Below are positions 10,505 to 20,777 of a stretch of DNA of 64,000 nucleotides, in pieces. Below the pieces are notes generated by a model. That model was not told the DNA's origin, did no database searches, and saw nothing but the letters and a program-made list of their open reading frames with translations. Within the stretch, counting starts at the first letter, position 1. Each line of letters opens with the position of its first letter. The position numbers and the translations under genes were made by a program. Source of the DNA: Chlorophyllum brunneum. Lineage: Eukaryota > Basidiomycota > Agaricomycetes > Agaricales > Agaricaceae. The stretch is taken from positions 124,001 through 188,000 of the forward strand of contig OY756151.1 of the NCBI GenBank assembly GCA_963576785.1. The letters run 5' to 3'.

Positions 10505-12140
10505 CTTTGACAGGATCATCCGAGTCCTCTATCCTCATCATCATGCCGACCATTCTCCCCCCCCTTCATCATAATTCTCATCATCCTGATTCTTGTCATT
10601 GTTGGCTCCTTGATCCTCCTTGTCCTCATCCCTATTGGTGTGCTCAGACGGCAGCGCAGAGCCAACTTCAGGAGCTTTCCGCTTTGTGCTCTGGCTGAAT
10701 CACAATGAACAGAATGTTGTACTATGATGAGATTCACTCTCAGCTGGTGATAAGAAAGTGGCACTGGGTCCAGACTTGATGGACCTATACTTGCTTGCTT
10801 TCTCCTTGTCCATGAAATCTGCATCTTTATTCTCAATAACAAAATTGAGGATTAGACGTTGAAGTAGTTCATGCACATATTCCAGTTTTTACTGATTGAT
10901 ATCCTGTGCCCAGTGGTAGTCCAGGGTGATTGCCCTTGCCATTTCTCTGAACAGTTTCCCAAGCACACTATATCCAGGATGTAAAACCTGTACACAACAT
11001 AAAAACTTATAGAGAAGTGACTCCCAGTTATCCTGCATTGGTAATCCCTTCGAGATCTAACATACCTGGGAAGTAATGACTCCCAGTATGCACGTATGAT
11101 AGGCTCTTCTGATGCACCCTCTGGCACAGCTTGGATACCCCAGCAGAAACAAGTCCAGAAGGCAGATTCTGCATCATGACGGAGTTTGTGTCACTATATA
11201 GTTGTAGCAGAAGGGGTGTTCTTCCATATAAACTCATCTTCATATGGGCCATCAAACTCCTCATATGTTGCAGGTGAATTGAACAGTATACATCACAGAT
11301 GTCATCAGCAAGTTCTGGTAATGCAATGAAAGCTACATTGGGAGGTGGTAGTGGTTTCCCTACCTAAACAGCACAGGTGATGAAGATTGGTGTGCCCTAT
11401 TGATACCTTAGCCTCAAACACCTACAATATCAGATAGGACTTATGACAAATTCACTTCCAGGAGGATCAGAAGAACCGAGGAGTTTGTTACAACCAGAGT
11501 CGATAAGGAGGACAGAAGACTTTGTTTGGGTTTCCTACATCCAACTGTAAGCAATTGTGACTTGTGAAATGAGTTGTAACATACTGAGTATCAAGCAAAT
11601 ACTTAATAAAGACAGAGGTTGCTGACGAGAATACCTCAATGTGATCCTCCAGCAAATCAGGTCGGATTAGTATGTTCCATGGATTAAGATCATGGTGAAG
11701 GATTTGGTGATCCACGTATAGAGCTCGAGTGACTGTGAAAACTGTAAGGAATTGCAGGGATTAATCCAAAGACAGAATAGCACACCCTCCAAGAGATCAT
11801 ATGTCACATGAAGAACCTTTCGGGGAGTATCCAAGGCCATGAAATTGGTCCTATAATTTTGTAAGCCACTACGGAGCTTGATACGGTTATTGCCTTTGAC
11901 TGGCCCCACGGCGCCAAGATAAGGTTTGGCTGGATATGTCGTGTCAAGGATTTGCTTTTTGCTGGATGGATGCATAGTCCTGGTATACTTGTCTTTAATG
12001 ACGAGCTGAGGCACAACCTTTTCTGTGGTTTTGTAGGAAAAAGAACATTGGATCGGCGACCAAAAAGGTCGCTTGGGTAATGACTATAGCAAACCGAATA
12101 TGCCTTTCTGGCCTTGCGTGCGGGTATAAGGCGTACCACG
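10505..12140 (-). pseudogene. Broken tandem copy of the FunK1-type kinase
   Basis: The copy lies directly downstream of the intact gene at 12323-14889, in the same orientation, and matches it from the mid N-lobe (F-G-R-R-S-N) to the charged C-terminal tail. It lacks the N-terminal third. The kinase motif HRD is H-H-D (about 11690), the DFG motif reads D-S-G (about 11500), and frameshifts separate the pieces. Intron remnants with GTATGT are conserved. In the 10.5-11.4 kb part nearly all differences from the parent are CG to TG or CA. The 11.85-12.14 kb part keeps more CpG. Confidence 0.8.
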
Positions 12141-12322
12141 CATGTATCTGCATTAGGAGACCAGCTTTCTGGGCATAGTAAGCTAAGCCGTGGCGTCCTG
12201 AATGATCAAGGATGCTTTGTCGTGGGCCTTGTTCCGGTATAATTAAGATCACAACTAATGGTACATCCTGTACCTATTTAAAGATGTACGAGGCAGACAG
12301 ACATTCGAATATATCCGTATTA

Positions 12323-14889
12323 TTACTCCGTACGAGCTTTCTTCGTCTAGCAAGAAGCGCGTGAGGTCATAGATGGATGTGATAGGTTGCAGAAATACGT
12401 ACCGGGTGACCCTCCCCATCGTCCTTCTCCTGCTCTTCCTCATCATCATGATTACCGTCCCCCCCCCGCCCTTCATTATAATTCTCATCATCCTGATTCT
12501 CATCATTGTTGGCTCCTTGATCCTCCTTGTCCTCTTCCCTATTGGTGTGCTCGGACGGCGGCGCGGAGCCGACTTCAGGAGCTTTCCGCTTCGTGCCCTG
12601 GCTGGATCGCGACGAACGGAACGTTGCACTACGACGAGATTCACTCTCGGATGGTGATAAGAAAGTGGCACTGGGTCCAGACTTGACGGACCTATGCTTG
12701 CTCGCTTTCTCCTTGTCCATGAAATCCGCATCTTTATTCTCGATAACAAAATTGAGGATCAGACGTTGAAGTAGTTCATGAGCGTATTCCGGTTTTCGCT
12801 GATTGACGTCCTGTGCCCAGTGGTAGTCCGGGGTGATTGCCCTTGCCATTTCTCTGAACAGTTTCCCAAGGGCTCCATACCCTGAATGTAGAACTTTGCC
12901 GCGAGATGAAAACCTAGTGAGAAGCGACCCCCGCAAATCCTGCGTTGGCAAACCCTGTCGAGGTCCATCATAGTTGGGAAGTAATGACTCCCAGTCTGCA
13001 CGTATAATAGGCTCTTTTGGCGCACCCTCTGGCGCAGCTTGGATACCCCAGCAGAAACAAGTCCAGACGGCAGATTCTGCATCGTGACGGAGTTCGTGTC
13101 GCCACGTAGTTGTAGCGGGACGAGCATTCTTCCGCACAAGCTCATCTTCATATGGGCCATCAAACTCCTTCATACGTTGCGGGTGAATGGAACAATACAC
13201 ATCACGGATGCCATCAGTGAGCTCTGGTAATGCAATGAAAGCTACATCGGGAGGCGGTAATGGTTCTCCCGCCTGAACAGCCCGAGCAATGAACATCGGT
13301 GTACCCTACCTACGTTTTTAGCGCGACACTATGATAAAGTAAGATGAGGCCTACCGTACGCCCGTCCCCGGAAGGCTGGAGATGGTCGAGCATTTTACTA
13401 TAACCAAAGTCGATAAGAAGGATCGAAGTTTTGTGTTTCGGTTCGCTACGCGCAGCTGAAGTCAACTGCATATCCTGAAATGTGTTACGACATACTCATT
13501 ATCGAGCAAATGCTGAATGAAGACGGGAGACGCCGTTGCGGAGGTCTGTATCTCGTTTTCCGGCAATTCAGGACGGATCACGACGTTCCATGGGCTAATG
13601 TCACGGTGAAGAATGTTGAGATCAGTGTAGAGACCCCGAGTAACTATAGAAAACGTGAGAATAGGTATCGATCCATAACTAAACCCTTACCCTCTAAAAG
13701 ATCGTATATCGCATAAAGAAGCTTTCGCGGGGTATCCAAACCCATAAATTCGGTACCGTAATCTTGTTGGGGAATACGGGTCTTGACGCGATTGCCGCAC
13801 AGCGTCCCTTGAACCTCAGAATAGAACAGGGCTCTGACCACGCCAGGATATGGTCCACCTGAGTGTATCTTTGCAAGTATTTCCCCCTCGGTCAATCGAC
13901 GCGGAAGCCTGACGTACTGGTCTTTAATTACGAGCTCAACCACGACAGTGCCGGGGGGACTGTACACAAAGATATTGGACCGACGACCAAAGGGATCACA
14001 CGAGTAATGAAGACGACACGCCCGGTATTGCGTTCCGGCCACATCTACATCGAAGGCAATGTGTTCCGCGGGGCCTTTGTTGCTCAGTGTCCTCGATAAG
14101 GTTTTATCACGATTGGCGCCCTGGCCATCGTTAAGGTACTTTACGACAGCGGTTAGCAGTGGGACATAATCTGCCTGCTTCGAAAGCTCGAGTTTCCTGA
14201 TCTCGTACGCATTGCATATGAGGAAGACGAGGTCATTATCATTGACGAGAAGGCCAAGTGCTGAAATGAGGTCCGGTCGAGCCTCGAGGAGATATGCGGC
14301 GTAGGTAATAGCTTGGTCAATGCGCTGCTGGCGGGTGCGGCCAGCAGAGCGGTATTCGATTGCCATTTCAACGGAGCCCCAATGATACTTCCCATTAGCT
14401 TCAACTAGGGGGAAATTTTTGTGGCAAGCCACGATATCTGGCCTGGAGAGCGTGGTGGTAGGGTGGTCAGCTAAGGAATTGTTACCACGGGCATGGAACT
14501 CGATATCTACAGCACAGTAAGAATAAATTCACCTTTCACATCGGTCAACAGAGATGTGACGTACTTTTCACCTCGAACTCGTCCAAGATACCGTTCACGA
14601 CACTCATAAACGCCGTCACTGATCCAAACGTTGCAGGCTTCTTTGTTGTCTGCTCTTCGTCTTTCTTCTCCGTCCTTGATTTTTGGCCTTCTGGTTGCCC
14701 GTCCGTTTCCCCTTGGTCGTGCAAAGACGCTGGCGGCTCACTTCCAATAAGGCGATAGAATGCATCGAGCGCGATACTGCGAATGGGAGGTAGATTAGCA
14801 GCAACCGTTTCGCGATCGTGCCAGGGATACATTGCCGCAAGTGTGTCAACAGGTGAGCTTTCAGCGGGTGCAGTAGTGTTTGTAGACAT
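12323..14889 (-). CDS. FunK1-type protein kinase, six exons
   Basis: Probable serine/threonine-type kinase of the fungal FunK1 family, whose substrates are unknown. Proposed exons: 14889-14565, 14506-13691, 13643-13496, 13445-13355, 13305-12403 and 12346-12323, joining in frame to 768 residues. An acidic/Lys-rich linker sits at residues 60-95. The N-lobe carries E-L-V-I-K-D-Q near residue 285. The catalytic loop is H-R-D-I-S-P-W-N (Asp 395), followed by I-D-F-G (Asp 442) and a G-T-P-M-F activation-segment end. The C-terminal tail is Ser-rich, then Asp/Glu-rich, and the last exon ends K-K-A-R-T-E, a basic nuclear-localisation-like end common in the family. All five introns are 47-58 bp. The start was chosen at M-S-T-N; no upstream in-frame ATG was accepted. 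Confidence 0.87.
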
Positions 14890-15389
14890 CGTGGCCGCAG
14901 GAGACAACAGCAATTCAGTGCAGAATATATACTAGCACTGCACGTGATGGACTAGCATCACATGATCAATGTTACTATCAGGTTCGGACATGATGGAATG
15001 GATATACAGCCTGGAAAATACACACTGCCTCTCCTCATCACCGCTACTACGATCTTAATCAACAAAAGAATTCTATTATTAGAGAGACAATTAAGAATGA
15101 AATTTATCGCAGCCGGTATTTCAACGAAAATGAACAATTGGACTAGCAAACAACAGTATGTAAGAAAAACGTGGTGTGGAGGCCAGAGCACAAGCACGTA
15201 AATAATATAGTTGTTCTGCTGCGTCCGAGAACCATGATTCTGATGTCAGCCTTGTGCAGGTACCCCTACTCCTCATTGATATCCTCATATGATATTACAG
15301 AAGCAACCCCCTGGCCAACTAATACAGTGATGCATTATAGTGAGATCCGGGTGCAAAAAAACACAGAGGATACATGTTGAATCATCCTA
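14890..15389. other. No gene recognised
   Basis: Short open frames only. The left 50 bases are the presumed FunK1 promoter. The remainder is AT-rich and shows no clear domain or repeat. Confidence 0.5.
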
Positions 15390-15560
15390 TTCTCGCTCGC
15401 TTTCCTTTTATCCATGAAGTCTGCATTTTTATTCTCACTAACAAAATTGAGGACCCATCTATTTTTAACAACATTAATACTCTTGGTAGGGTGGTCTACT
15501 AACTTGTACATGTTGTGTTTCCTGAGCACATCAAGCTTCTCAAGGCATGCCTTAAGCCAT
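15390..15560 (-). pseudogene. Chimeric fragment: FunK1 tail joined to copia RT start
   Basis: On the minus strand a copia RT N-terminal pattern (L-V-D-H-P-T-K then V-V-K-N-R-W-V) at about 15545-15455 runs straight into L-N-F-V-S-E-N-K-N-A-D-F-M-D-K, which matches the FunK1 segment L-N-F-V-I-E-N-K-D-A-D-F-M-D-K at about 12700-12760. The frame is continuous. Nucleotide identity over about 60 bp supports the match. It looks like a recombination or template-switch scar at the edge of gypsy B. Confidence 0.6.
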
Positions 15561-16408
15561 TTTGCCACAAGAAGATGAAGATTGCATACACCAAGATAAT
15601 GTGCTACAATTGTGGCAAACAGGGCCACTTCTCGAAGAATTGTAAAATACCAAAGAAAGTGCACATTAGAGAAGTCACCAAAGAAATAGAAGAAGAGACA
15701 AAAGAGGATTTTGTCGGAGGCTCTGAGTAGGTGCAAACCTGTGAGCCAATAAACCTAGAGTTTCTGTTTCACTTCACAATAGACAATATATAATTCCACA
15801 GAAATAAAACTTGATGCACGAACTTCTCCTCAACTCAACAATCAGAACAAAGAAAGGACCCAAACAAATTACCACACTGGTAGATTCTGGATGTACCCAC
15901 ATGTGCATAGCACAGAGGATAGTAGAAAAAAAAACAAATCATGACCAAATCCCTCGAAACCCCAATATGAGTAATCAATGCCGACGGAACTGAGAACAAG
16001 AAAGGAGAAATAACAGATACAGCACAACTGGTACTAAGCAATGGCAAACACATGGAAGAAATTGAAGCAATGGTAACCCAGTTGGAAAGTGCAGACCTAT
16101 ACCTCGGACATGACTGGCTAGTCAAGCACAACCTGGAAATCAACTGGACAAACAACATAGTACACTTTAATAGATGTCCAAAAGATTGCACCACACACCA
16201 CAATGATATATGGTTCAACAAAAGAATATGCATGGTAAAGGAACACATAGAGAAAAAGAAAACTGATCAAACAAACCTAGAAGACCTACCAACATACCTA
16301 CAGCAATATATGCACCTGTTCAACAAAAAGAACTTCAACAAACTACCAGAACATACAATATGGGACCATGAAATAAACCTGACAGAAGATGCACCACTGG
16401 TACTATAG
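15515..16408 (+). pseudogene. Gypsy B gag zinc knuckle and protease
   Basis: A nucleocapsid knuckle C-Y-N-C-G-K-Q-G-H-F-S-K-N-C (CX2CX4HX4C) lies near 15602-15643. The protease pattern L-V-D-S-G-C-T-H-M follows near 15880, with an intact D-S-G triplet. The partner strand L-G-H-D-W-L-V-K-H-N, a hallmark of chromovirus proteases, is at about 16100. Stops at 15728 and 15991 break the frame. Confidence 0.8.
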
Positions 16409-16423
16409 TCCAAGGTCTACCCA

Positions 16424-16897
16424 ATGACATTAATAGAGAAACAAGAACTGCAAAAATTCCTCAACAAAAATATTGCCTCAGGACAAATTCAACTACCACA
16501 ATCCCCCTACACCACACTATGCTTCTTTACACCCAAAAAAGATAGAACTAAACAACTGGTACAAGACTACAAGAAGCTAAATGAACACATGATCAAAGAC
16601 AAAATGCCACTTCTGCTCATAAGCAAAGTTATCAACAAACTCAAAAATGCAAAAGTCTTTAACAAACTTGACATCATCTGGGGATACAATAATGTTAGGA
16701 TAAGAGAAGGCAATGAATGGAAAGCAGCATTCATAATGAACAATGGACTATTCGAACCAACAGTCATGTTTTTTGGAATGAGTAACTTGCTAGCAACATT
16801 CCAAAGGATGATGAATACTGTCTTTCAAGAAATGCTACATGAAGGAGCAGTTGTCAACTACATGAATGACTTCATCATACCTAGGACCACACAATAG
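16424..16897 (+). pseudogene. Gypsy B reverse transcriptase
   Basis: A 157-residue open piece covers fingers and palm: F-F-T-P-K-K-D, V-Q-D-Y-K-K-L-N, K-L-D-I-I-W-G-Y and F-F-G-M-S-N. The catalytic box is Y-M-N-D-F where active elements have Y-M-D-D; the GAT to AAT change removes the first metal-binding aspartate. A TAG near 16895 ends it. Confidence 0.85.
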
Positions 16898-17700
16898 GAA
16901 CTTGAAGACAGGACAAAACAATTTCTTGATATCATAGCAAAACACCAACTATATTTCAAAAGATCGAAATGTGTATTTGATGTGAAAGAAATACCTATAC
17001 TAGGATTTGTGGTTGGACAAGGTAGTGTTAAAATGGAGGAAGAGAAGGTGAAAGCAGTAAAAGAATGGCCAACACCCAAATCCCTAAAAGATGTCAAGAA
17101 ATTCTTAGGGTTTGCGAACTTCTACCAACAATTCATTCACGACTTCAGCAACATAGCAGCTCCGCTACATGAGTTGAAGAAAAAAGACATGCAATGGGAA
17201 TGGATGGAATGACAGCAGTAAGCCTTCAAAAGAATCAAAGAAAAGGTCACAAGCAAACTAATACTAGTAATGCCACAAGACAAGGGTCAATACAGGGTAG
17301 AAGTAGACACATTAGGATATGGAGTAGAAGCAGTACTATCGCAAAAACAGAAAGAACACTAGCACCCGATTGTATTCCACTCAAGAATGATAACACCCGC
17401 AGAATGAAACTATCAAATCTATGACAAAGAATTACTCACCATTCAAGAAACAATCAAGACCTGGAGACAATACTTACTCAATGCAGATGAACCATTCAAA
17501 ATATGGACTAATCACAAGAACCTAGAATACTTCTGAAAACCATAACAACTCATAGGATGACAAGTGAGGTGGCAGATGGAGCTATAGGAATACTATTATA
17601 TGCTGAAACACATCCCTGGAAAAACCAACACGAAGGCCAACATCTTATCAAGACTAACAAAAACCAATATCACTCGAGACAACACCGATATCACCTTACT
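16898..17700 (+). pseudogene. Gypsy B RT thumb and RNase H
   Basis: The 16982-17212 frame holds the connection motif F-L-G-F-A-N-F-Y-Q-Q-F-I, standard for gypsy RT thumbs. RNase H follows in fragments to about 17640, ending H-I-P-G-K-T-N-T-K-A, a decayed form of the usual G-x-x-N-x-x-A-D end. Stops at 17210, 17536, 17556 and 17587 interrupt. Confidence 0.75.
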
Positions 17701-17949
17701 ACCCGACCACTTATTCGATGACAACATGATTACCACAATCCAACAAATTTGGGAAATCTCAGGAGAAGAAGACCTGAAACACTGACTAAGAAAGAAGACA
17801 AAAAAGGAAACACAATGGCTAAAGAAAAAGGAGAAACGACCAGAGGAGATATGGGAAATAGATGGAGTACCAATGTTCAAAGGAAGAATATATGTCTTGC
17901 CCAACAACCAAATATGACAAGAAATACTTCGACAACACCATAACAAAAC

Positions 17950-18800
17950 AGATGTAGGATACCCAGGATAATATTGAATGATCAAACTCCTTAAATGGAG
18001 TTATTGGTGGCCCTAGATGCATAATAACGTCAAACAATACATCAGAGGGTGTGAAGCATGCCAATGAAACAAAATACTCCGAACAAGACCGACAACACAT
18101 CTCCATCCACTACCAACACCAGCAGAACCTTGGGAAGAAATATCAATTGACATGATAGGACTACTACCAGAATCAGAAGGATATGATGCAATACTTGTCA
18201 TAGTTGATTATTTCAGCAAAATGATCAGATTCCAAGGAGCTAGAAGATATCTATTGAGATGACATATGGAGAACACATGGAATATCCTGCAGAATTATCA
18301 ACAACAGAGGCCCACAATTTGCATCCAAATTCATAGCAGAGCTATGCCGAGCAATAGGAACCCAGCAAAACTTATCCATGGCATACCATCCACAAACCAA
18401 TGGTCAAACAGAGTGCATCAATCAGGAGGTTGAAACATACCTCAGAAATATAATAAACCATATGCAAAACAACCGGAAAAAATGGCTAGCCACAGCAGAA
18501 TTCCAATACAATGACAAAATCCACACAGCCACCAGATATTTGCCATTTGAAATAGTTAACGGACAATACCCCTGGAAAGGAGATATAACAAGTATCACCA
18601 AAGCATCTGCAATCATGGAATGATTACAGGAGTTACAAAACATGCGACAAGAGGCAATGAAGATGTTACAACACAGTCAGATGCAAATGGAGAAATGCAA
18701 CAACACCAAGCTGGAACATGAGTATACTCCAGAAGAACAAGTTTGGCTTGAAGCAAGTAATATTAGAACAACAAGACCAACCAAAAAGCTGGATCACAAA
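17950..18800 (+). pseudogene. Gypsy B integrase
   Basis: A C-E-A-C-Q zinc finger half appears near 18050. Core pieces include I-S-I-D-M-I-G-L-L-P near 18145 and N-R-G-P-Q-F-A-S-K-F near 18305. The last core motif, Y-H-P-Q-T-N-G-Q-T-E, lies near 18385. The 18378-18623 frame is the best preserved part. Several stops separate the pieces. Confidence 0.82.
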
Positions 18801-19140
18801 TGATATGGACTATTCAGAATAAAGGCAAAAATAGGTGAAACAAGTTACCAATTGGAATTACCTGAAACATAGGCAATACATGACGTGTTTAACAGCAGAC
18901 TCCTCTTCCCCTATCGAAAACCCGAGTTTGACAGCCAGCGCACCCCACTACCACCGATACCCGAGATCATCAATGATGATGGACAATACAAAGTAGAAGA
19001 GATCCGAGGACACTGTACAAGAGGACGACAAAATCAATTTCTAGTACACTAGAAAGGTTATACCTCTGAAGAAGACACATGGGAGAATGAGTCAGAGTTA
19101 GAAAATACTAAGGAGGCAGTTCAAGAATTTTTAGACAAGA
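18801..19140 (+). pseudogene. Gypsy B integrase C-terminus with chromodomain
   Basis: At about 18985-19135 the translation reads V-E-E-I-R-G, then Q-F-L-V-H, then K-G-Y-T-S-E-E-D-T-W-E, the chromodomain signature that marks chromoviruses and directs insertion to modified histones. A TAG at about 19052 replaces the Trp expected before K-G-Y. Confidence 0.78.
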
Positions 19141-19723
19141 TTTCGAGGACGAAACCTATAAAAAGGGGGGGTAAAAAGCAACAATCCCACTTATAGACTT
19201 ATATGAAGGCTAATGGATCTCAATTTATACATCCCCACTACCTTACCCAACAAACTGCCCTACCACAAAGATGATGAACAGGAATGGTTAGATGAAGGAA
19301 TGGAGGGAATCGACAAATCAGTCCCAGACCATCTAATGGAACCAGATATGTGAGATGAAGTAGACCACCTCCTTATACAACTACCCAATATGGACCCACT
19401 GCCCAAACCAATGATATTCAACCCACCACCATCTTACCTCACACTCAAGGATGGAGGACAGTTCAAAGAAAACTATTGGGAAGAGATAGTACACAACTTT
19501 GTTGCAGCCAAAACAAATGATACTGCTATATTCCGAGGTTGCACTATAGCCCTTTTCAGAGGAGGACAGGACCATGCCCCCTTCTGGATCAGATGTTGAT
19601 GCAAATCAGGAATCCCAATGATTGGTCCTACCAAACATCAACTTGTCAACACCTTACACAAAGAACAAGATGACAAGTAGACCACAATATTTCATGGGGT
19701 TATGAAAGTAAAAAAGGAGGTAT
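19141..19723 (+). other. Gypsy B 3' region with polypurine tracts
   Basis: Purine runs at about 19156-19172 (aaaaagggggggtaaaa) and about 19708-19720 flank a 0.55-kb stretch with a 69-residue open frame (19390-19599) not recognised as any gypsy domain. The second tract abuts the LTR and is the likely plus-strand primer site. Confidence 0.5.
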
Positions 19724-20028
19724 TGTTATGAACTATAGATAAACAGTATATTCCTATCATGCACCCATCATACTCATTGTTCCTATGTATCCATTTCATC
19801 TCCTTATTTCATCCCTTTGGGCTATACCCCTTCTGACTCACTCTATTCATCTCTATGACTCCTTTACTCTGTTCCTTTATTCTTAGCTCTTACCACTAGT
19901 ATATAAAGTGTAGTAATACTTGATGTATTCCTTACACTTTACCAATCATATCATCCCTTACTCTTCTCTCTACTTCCTTGTCTTTATCCAAAGACTTGCA
20001 ACCTGAGTCTTAGATTAAGGTCATAACA
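19724..20028 (+). repeat. Gypsy B 3' LTR
   Basis: The 305-bp LTR begins TGTTATGA and ends TCATAACA, a perfect 8-bp terminal inverted repeat. It contains a TATATAAA box at about 19900 and is preceded by a polypurine tract. Confidence 0.82.
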
Positions 20029-20278
20029 GGACTCCATAGTCATTACTGACTCATTATGTGTAGTTATTACTTGTAGATCTTAGGGTTTGCTACCCAGACA
20101 CTTAGTATATAAAGCAACATATATTCCCTTATGTTTCCTCAGACAATCTACTCAATTATTCTACCTTGCTCTACTCAACTACACAGCAACTCACTTAGTA
20201 ACCTCACTGTTAACTAACCAACTATATTAGTAAGTCAGATTATCCATCTGTCACTGTGTATTACTGTACTAGAAAACA
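20029..20278 (+). repeat. Copia LTR fragment on the plus strand
   Basis: The sequence aligns with the reverse complement of the copia LTR at 9573-9864, including the shared blocks CCCAGACA, CAGACAATCTACT and AGTAAGTCAGATTAT. Its 5' end is missing because the gypsy B LTR abuts it. It ends AAACA. Confidence 0.7.
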
Positions 20279-20777
20279 ATTGGGAACCATGATCCAGCAC
20301 TGTTCAGTGCAATGAGATCCATCGTAACATTGAAGTTGAATAGCAATCTTGACCTGCACAAGGTCCTCCAGTACCTGGGCCCTTCCATCCAGGAGGTCTA
20401 TCTTCTTCAACCATCGTATGACTACGAGAGTAGTAGAGCTGCTCTGACGGTCCTAGGCTGGAGGGTTGCACTAGGTGTTCCATGTAGTATCCCCAGGGTA
20501 GTCGAGCTCTTCTTCCCTTGCAATCACAGCATATTCAGTCCGGGGCCGGAGTTCCAGAATGCAGCACTGACACATCTACTTGCACAAAGACTGAACTTGA
20601 AACTCAACAAGCTCCACAATTCCTGTCATCATCTTTAGTTGATATTCCCAGGCCCGACTTCTGCTTAGTGCCCCATACTACAAATTTTTTCTTCATATCC
20701 GATCACGGCTCGTATCTATATAAAAATACTCAAACTAGCCACTAGATTAAACATGTACAGTACCTAGAGCCGTAATA
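20279..20777. other. No gene recognised
   Basis: An open frame at 20312-20638 (108 residues) has no recognisable domain. The stretch starts at a possible copia leader and reaches the end of the NACHT gene. Confidence 0.4.

Larger units (their letters stand above)
15560..20028 (+). mobile_element. Ty3/gypsy chromovirus remnant B, 5' truncated
   Basis: The plus strand carries a CCHC knuckle, protease, RT, RNase H, integrase and chromodomain, then a 3' LTR. No 5' LTR was found: the left edge is the chimeric fragment near 15560. Stops are frequent and the RT active site is mutated. The coding strand is strikingly A-rich. The 3' LTR ends inside a copia LTR fragment. Confidence 0.87.
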
